Shown: positions 57,189 through 64,000 of the stretch, one piece after another | Layout of the letters: each line of letters opens with the position of its first letter | Numbering within the stretch: position 1 is the stretch's first letter | Source: Saposhnikovia divaricata | Lineage: Eukaryota > Streptophyta > Magnoliopsida > Apiales > Apiaceae | Reading direction: 5' to 3' | Length of the DNA: 64,000 nt | Assembly (NCBI GenBank): GCA_036435485.1 | Contig: CM071597.1 | Coordinates: 147,371,647-147,435,646 of the forward strand | Translations under genes and position numbers: made by a program | The notes under the pieces: model-generated | Seen by the model: only the letters and a program-made list of their open reading frames with translations | Told to the model about the DNA's origin: nothing | Databases searched by the model: none

Positions 57189-60100
57189 TCCTTCCCCCCC
57201 TTAATAGGATTCTGTCCTCAGAATCAATCCTAAGGACCCACATAATAATTCTGATCTTCTCAACATCTTACTTTCACCTTCAAAGTTGTGTCTTTCAACT
57301 CTAGGATTTCGTCCATACCAACTTATACCTTTATAAGCTCATTCCATGAGCCCTCAAATTCTGAAATAACCTTAAACTTTGGTTTCCAAGTCTTATTAAC
57401 TCTAAACGTTTATCTTACGTGAACGAATATCTTTTGCCCGAAAATCAATATGACTTTTTCGCATAATGAACTATATTCTGCGTCAAAACTATGTTACCAC
57501 GTCAGTCCTTCAGAATAATACGACCGTGCACTTTGCCTTAATTTACAACGACCTATACTTGGTGCAACTCTCATGCTTTACGTATTACCACATGATTTCA
57601 AATGGAACTTCGAGAAAAGAATCTCAAGAATTCCTCCGATCGCTTCCACTCCACTTTTCAAGTACGATGTTGATCAAGAAGGGAATAATTAAGAAGCTTC
57701 TTTCCTTCTTTAATCCTATATTTTTACCGATTACCCAATCTGGAAACTTAACATCATTTCGTCCATTCTCAGTCGCATCTTTGCAATCGAATACTATAAC
57801 CAAACACATACGTCCTTAGATGCACATCAAGCATAATTCAATTAACCACTCGATTTTCACTCTTATAAAATATTCTGGTTTGCTAAGTCTTTTGAAGTAT
57901 AGCCTTGATTATTTGCAGCTCTTGAAAGCTAATCTACCTGTCACCTTGTCTGTGACTTCACTCACTACAAGAACAAATTTAGTTAACCAATCTATAATAT
58001 TAATTCTCCTGAGGTCAAGACTTCACTTGATGCTAACCATAAAACAATTTTTACTCCAACAGTTCCCAACAAGCTCCTGCTTTTATCCACATGCATATTC
58101 AATTTAAAATGCTTCACCACTTATTCACATATCCTAAAACGAAACCTTAACCAGATAAAACTTTGGAAAAAAAAGAATATCAAGAATTTCTCAATCATTC
58201 TTACTCCTCTTTCACGTGCAATGTTACTCGAGAAGGGAATAATCGAAAAACTTCTATCCATCCTTCATCTCATTGTTTTACCATGTAACCATTCTGAACT
58301 AATGACCATTTCCTTAAATCATATATATACCTTATTCGCAGCACACTATTCCGCATCTCCTGAAATCAACTTTCGAATCACAGCTTTGAATACTTGACGA
58401 GTTTTCGGATTTTAAACTTATACGCTACCTCTTCAACATTTAACATCACTCATATTAACCACAAAATTATGACTTTCGAAATTCTCATTAAGATCCTTGT
58501 GCCAAATTTTCTTCCTTTTCTTGGAAACTCTAAAATCACTCTCGATTGACTTGCATACACTTCATGAGCCTTCGATCATCTTGATATGTGATCTACGATC
58601 ATATTGAATTCTTCGTCTGAATGTCGTTTGAAATCTTGCTCATTGGAGTAGGCTTCGATATAACTATTTCTTTCATGATCGTATTGAATTTTCGAATTCT
58701 TAATAACCATAAAAGCAGTCTTGTCACTCTCTTCAAAACTTTTACCAATATTAATATGATACTAGTTTCGGCAAAATTCCCAACTTTCCAAGCTCATAAC
58801 TCATAGCTTTAACTTCTGACTTTGTTACTTGTTACCACACTACCCTTCTGACTACAGCCACAACTTTTCACATTTATCTTAATAAAATCTCTAGAGATTT
58901 TCTCCCGAAATCTTATTTTCTGATCATGGGGTCTCGTTAATCCCTCCTAATTCTCATTCTATAGGCAACTATGGTGCCCTTGCTCTTCTAACTCCCAATC
59001 TTCGGGATTCCACATTCTTCCCTTAACTAATTTGTATCCTCTATTTAATCGATTTTTGGAACTTTTTGGTTTATCTGTCTTCCTTCTTACTGTCATTTTA
59101 TTCCATCTTGGTCAACTTTCCTCCATCCCTGATAATCATGACCTGCTACACTGGCTCACATAAGTTATTTACTCCACATAATCACTCTACCCTTCATCCA
59201 ATCCTGGTTCCTCTCGACAATTTTTACAAACCTATCTGTTCTCCTTCACACCGCTTTACTCACATCACCCTTCATTGATTATAAAATCTTATATCCAACG
59301 ATGGATTCAAAACGTTCAAAGTTTGTTGATATTTCATTTACTATCTCTGCCCTTCAGTAGGTGTCCAAAACAATCTTTCTTCGGCATTGAACGTCTTATG
59401 CTCAATATCTCCATTACCATTCTCCTTTCGCCCTTAACAATATCTGCAATCATGCCCTCTTATTTATTGACATTTTTTTTTCCTGTATTCAATTCTCATT
59501 AGCCTCAGACCTTGTCTGTGCTTTATCGGTTCAATAATTTTCCAATTTGACACGACATATCTTTCTTAATCACCAAATTCTTAAACTTGCATAACCCATT
59601 CTTCATCCATGCAGTTATAGTCCTATCATTTAAGACGTCGTCACACCCATCTTCGCATTCCTTTATCATCAGGAATTTTGAAATCATTGCATTTTCAACA
59701 AAGAAGGTCAACAAAATAAATGGGGCATCAAATATGAATATAGACTGAGTTTGTTTAACAAAGCTTTTATAGAGGAATTTAACCGAGAGATCAATATGAT
59801 CTTTTTGAACTACTATCAGGTTGTATTTGTCACTTGGTTAACCACCACAGTACATAAAGATGGCCAGTCTTTAGTACCTTCATGACAAACACAATCAGTG
59901 GCGTCCCACTGGACTTCTATCACATAGATAAGATGTCCCTGAATCCCTATCTACATAGGTTGTTCATCTCAGCTGGAATAGAGAAAATCAAACGTTCATG
60001 ATAATGGAAGGGATTCAAGAGTTTCAAAAATTTTCATGTAAAATTGAATCAAGTACTTTCTGAAAAATTCGGATATTTCTGAAAGAACGAGATTGAAGTC

Positions 60101-60861
60101 GACTAAATCTGAATACAAAACTCCTCATCGATTGATGTATAAAAGACTTTGCAATGGATGCTTCAATGATTGATCAAGCAAACATTCAAGAAATTCCTAA
60201 TTATTGATAACCTCACTCTTGTCGACTAAGCATTAATATACTTAGCTGCCAAAATCGGCCTGACAATAATGAGTTGAATAAATAAGAAGATCTCAATTTA
60301 TTCTCGATTTTGGACCGTAACTGCGCAACGAATGCCTCAGCAACGATACCAACCGGGAATTAATTTACGACAATTCAAAAGAAGACTAAGAAATTTCTTT
60401 AAGCAATGAATTTGAATGAACCAACGATTAAGGGTATACAACTACGCTTAACTTCCAATTCTTGCTAATAATCGCTTCCCACTTCGCATTCTTAACCTTC
60501 TCGTACCATCTACGAAACGTTCACATCGAAACTAATATCGTAGAATGTCCTAAATTCTGCGCAAAAATCTCGAGATAACGTCCCCCTGACTGATAGCTCC
60601 AGCTGCCCACTTAGCTTATGCTACTTCGGGTTGTTATCTTGCTTCTAGCCAAATCCTGAAATGATTCGAACTCCTACTCGCGCGATATGCCAAGACCGTT
60701 CAACGTCACAACGCTTGCCGAAGTATCCTTTCGCGATCCTTATCCTAAGTCGTTCTACCCGACGTCTATCTTATACACGTACCCTAACCTTTCTATTACC
60801 CTATCCCAAATTTCCCACCTAATTGTTTCAGTGACTGTGACCTGTAGCTTTATTACCAACT
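57189..60861 (-). mobile_element. Internal region of non-coding LTR element E
   Basis: On the minus strand it runs from a (degenerate) primer site AGTTGGTAATAAAGC at 60860 to the polypurine tract TTAAGGGGGGGAAGGA at 57203-57188, preceded by GATTCTGAGGACAGAATCCTA. About 3.67 kb separate the LTRs and no gag, protease, RT or integrase motif is visible in any frame. It resembles a large retrotransposon derivative (LARD) that depends on a partner for mobility. Small reading frames on both strands (for example 57466-57819 and 59066-59502) are not family-like. Confidence 0.75.
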
Positions 60862-63800
60862 TGTAACACCCTCACTTTACCATATTAATAAAGAGGCTTT
60901 TATAAGAAAATAAATATTTTCACAGGAAAATTTTAGAAAATTTTGACATGATGTATTTATAAATATGGCTAACCACCTGTCCAAATCAACAAAACTAATC
61001 CAACTATATCCAAATATGCTCACAATATAATATTGACAAAATCATAAAGAAATATAAATTCTAACTAACCAAGACCGCTCACAGGTCACAGTATGAAACA
61101 ACTACTAATTAACTATTACAACCCGAATCCAAATAATATAATATATAATTAATGTGAATAAATAAGGTCACCGACTAACTAGATATTTAACCTTGACCAG
61201 TTCCCAACCACTAACTAATGAGAATCTGTAACCAGGACGTCTCCTCTCGTTGCCTATAGAGCAATACCAACTGATCACTAGTTCCTCTGATCACCTCTAA
61301 CAACTGGAGAAATAAACAGAAACAAGAGTGAGCCAATAATGCTCAGCAAGTGCAATAGTGATAGCAATTTTAAAGTAAACGTTGACAATTCTGATAAACA
61401 AAAGGAGTTTCATCTCATTATTTGAAAGAATCAGTGAAATCAACTTTTAGATTGCCACAAGAGCCAACAATTCACCATTATAAGGTACGACAGAAACTAG
61501 AACTGATAAAAGTTCTGATATCAAAATATTACTGAAACAGACTTCCAAAGAGTCAAGAACTAACATCTCAATCGCAGAATATAGATTAGAATTGGAATTT
61601 TTATGTATTTTAAAAAAAACATCAAGGTTAGGCTGCTGATCAGTCAGCACTAACCCCGGACAAACGCGCACAGCAATGTCCTTAATTGGATCCATGACAC
61701 ACATTGGCCTTAACTTCCGACCATAATAAGGTCCCACCAAGAAGGGTTTTACGCCCCAAGGGCCACATTTAAAAAAAAACATTTCCAATTCTAAATCATC
61801 CACACTAGGTGTCGGGACAATCGACAACCTTTGATCTCCAAACAACTGGAAACTCACGTCCAGAATAATAACTCAAGATTAATAGTTAATAAGAAACAAC
61901 AACTTCGCTTAGTATCGACAAGTTCGATACACTACAGGGAGCAAACGAACAATCAAGATTTTTAAAAGATATAGACAAGTTCGATACCAACTAGGGTGGG
62001 GAATATAAAGAATGACAATTCAAATAAATATTAACAAGAAGAATATGAATAACTGGAATTTATGACATTAACAACTTATCTAGAGAAAATTTCATTTGAG
62101 CAAGAATAAGGGTATGAATTGCAATAAAATTTTCAACAACTGAAATTCTAGACTAAAGCAAGGATATGGTCAAGTATTGAGCCTTTTTGAGCCTTTAATA
62201 AAACTTATACACAATGAAGTGTTTGGGTTTCCACAAGCGGATAAAATAACTTAAAACAAATATTTGCAAAACAGTTTCAATATGGAAAGGTTCATATCAA
62301 TAAAAAAAACATTTTTCTAATTGGGGTCCATTGGTGAAATATGCTAGAATCAAGAGTTTTGCTAGCAAGCTTTCATAAGAGTTTTAAATCTTGGGTTGCC
62401 TTTATTTATGGAATTCTTAAACCATTTTGACAAAAATAGATGAAATAGCATTTCAGGTATAGGATAGTGAGCAAGAAAGTTATTTATAAAATTCTTTGTA
62501 AATCGAATATTTGAATTATGGGTAGGGGTGGTAAACAACATCACATTAACTGACAAAGTATATATGTCATCTGCCACCTATACTTGACCAAATCATCACA
62601 TACTGCAAATAAACTAAACTGTATCACTTGAACAATAAGTGATTAACAAAAACACTTGCCTCGATTTACGGAGTTCCTGACTTTCACCTCGACCCTCAAC
62701 TCAGTTTCATGACAACCTTTAGTTGCTAGCCTTTTATTTGGCCTTTTACCCGTGCACTGCTCTTGGCCATGACTCCTATTCAAACCTTTTTAAGGTCAGA
62801 TACTATTTCAGTATTAACTTAAGCAAAACCTTATTGTTTGCTCTATTCTACCCATACGCGTCCTATAACGCTTATACATATATCATAAATAACATATGCA
62901 ACATATTCGCAAAAATAGCGTTAGTATACCCAACTAAGTCAAATAACACTTAACACAGCTAGCCACTTATTACTTAGATATCAACTAGGCAACCACTTCA
63001 CAACAAATTTATAATATACTTTTAAATCATCAATCAAGTGAATTAAATAGATTTAAAATAGATTTGCAGGGGATTTTTAGAAAATTTCAGCATGAAGTAT
63101 TCGTTTATCGGACTATGGGCACAGCCCCTCAATATCAATAAAAAAAAACAATTCAACCCTGCTTTTAAAAAAAATAAGGTTGCCTCAACTTGCAGCAACA
63201 TAAAAGTAAACAATTAATGAAAAGTACCCGCCCGAACATGCGGCAACTAGCACATAAGAAATTTATATTACACTACTACTTACGCTACACCAATGATCGT
63301 ATTTCTCACGCATTTTAATGATACACGTGATAATCAACCATTAATGTCCGTAAGCCCTAGGGAACAACCCCTAGCACTAACTATTACTTACGCTATATCG
63401 ATGATCACACCACTCAAGTATATTAATTATACCCGTGATAGTAAATCATGGATATTCGTAAGCCCGAGGATCTAGTCGAAGAGAATTACACAAGTCCTTA
63501 AATATAGACATTTTGAACTTATGACCTCTTTACGACTCCTCGCAGTTAAACTAAATAACATATAATCATTGACCACATAAACACATAAGGAAATAAAATA
63601 ACAGTTTAACTTTACTACAGATTACATTTAAACTATACAACCAATAGACGAATTCATAATATTATATACAAATTTCAAAATAATCTTTTGTAAATAACTC
63701 ATACATCATCAACCTCATTTAACTCTGACAATTTCGACATCCACCAATTACTTGACTACTACTAAACGACAATCACTTACCCACGTATAGACCAACACCA

Positions 63801-64000
63801 ATTAATTGACAATCATGACACCCTACAACCACTACAACTCAACTTATGGCATTTAGCACATAAACATTTACAACTAGTAAAATCACATAACTTCACATAT
63901 TAAGAGATGATTAATAATTACCCACTAACTTGACACGTATGAAATCCAACAAGTACTTCGACTCAACTTATAATATTTAGCACATAGCAATTATAACTTA
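60862..64000 (-). mobile_element. 5' LTR of element E, cut by the window end
   Basis: 60862-63708 matches 45544-48408. The remaining 292 bp (63709-64000) have no counterpart in the window and must be the part of the LTR lost beside element D. The conserved minus-strand frame (61447-61857, 136 codons) is open here. It contains PWGVKPFLVGPYYGRKLRPM, which also appears in the other LTR, but I regard it as LTR sequence, not a gene. Confidence 0.85.

Noticed and set aside
57466..58107. Plus-strand frames in the internal region of element E (117 and 95 codons)
   Set aside because: Opposite to the element's orientation and without any pol, gag or host protein resemblance.
1..64000. tRNA, rRNA, miRNA precursor or organelle-derived sequence
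   Set aside because: I looked for tRNA-like A/B boxes, rRNA blocks and chloroplast gene words and saw none that I could defend.

Overview
This is a repeat-rich, AT-rich stretch of a plant nuclear genome, almost certainly a eudicot: introns are GT..AG, a nine-exon AP2-family gene of BABY BOOM type is present, and the rest is nested LTR retrotransposons, CACTA transposons, MITEs and Helitron ends of plant type. Nothing in the window fixes the family or species. The only gene I judge intact is the BBM-like transcription factor gene (complement 30354..35148). Its nine exons, including a 9-nt microexon, add up to 1935 nt, or 644 codons plus stop.

Layout. 1-4371 is the 3' end of an internally deleted Tekay/Del-like Ty3 element with a 3.49-kb LTR (881-4371). 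It sits in the integrase of a Tat-lineage Ty3 element, which resumes at 4372 (integrase C-terminus), carries an antisense additional gene (complement 5191-7096) and a ~78-bp tandem array (7681-8110), and ends with a polypurine tract and 3' LTR (14956-15476). A CACTA element (8423-14881, TSD GTA) is inserted in that 3' region. A second CACTA (15655-21845, TSD TTA) lies just beyond the LTR. A third (22422-29793, TSD TTT) is inserted in what looks like a small MITE.

None of these CACTA elements shows a transposase. All carry pieces that look like captured host genes: a RABA GTPase and unidentified exons in the first; unidentified exons in the second; and a co-oriented string of GPI-anchored LTP, deaminated glutathione amidase (nitrilase family) and COBRA-like exons in the third. 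The three also share internal arrays of ~170-177-bp monomers.

29794-44282 is the gene-bearing island: BBM with its long intron 5 (AT microsatellites and a Helitron-like insertion), a duplicated 5' flank, several Stowaway-like MITEs, a Helitron end, and a fourth CACTA-like element (about 40541-43770) with an HMGB fragment. 44283-64000 is a nest on the minus strand. A non-coding large LTR element with a tRNA-Met-type primer site is arranged LTR-internal-LTR-partial internal, and its middle LTR is broken by an Athila-lineage element (48409-56565) that keeps gag-protease but has lost reverse transcriptase, RNase H and integrase.

All calls come from reading the sequence and from remembered family features. 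No database search was possible.
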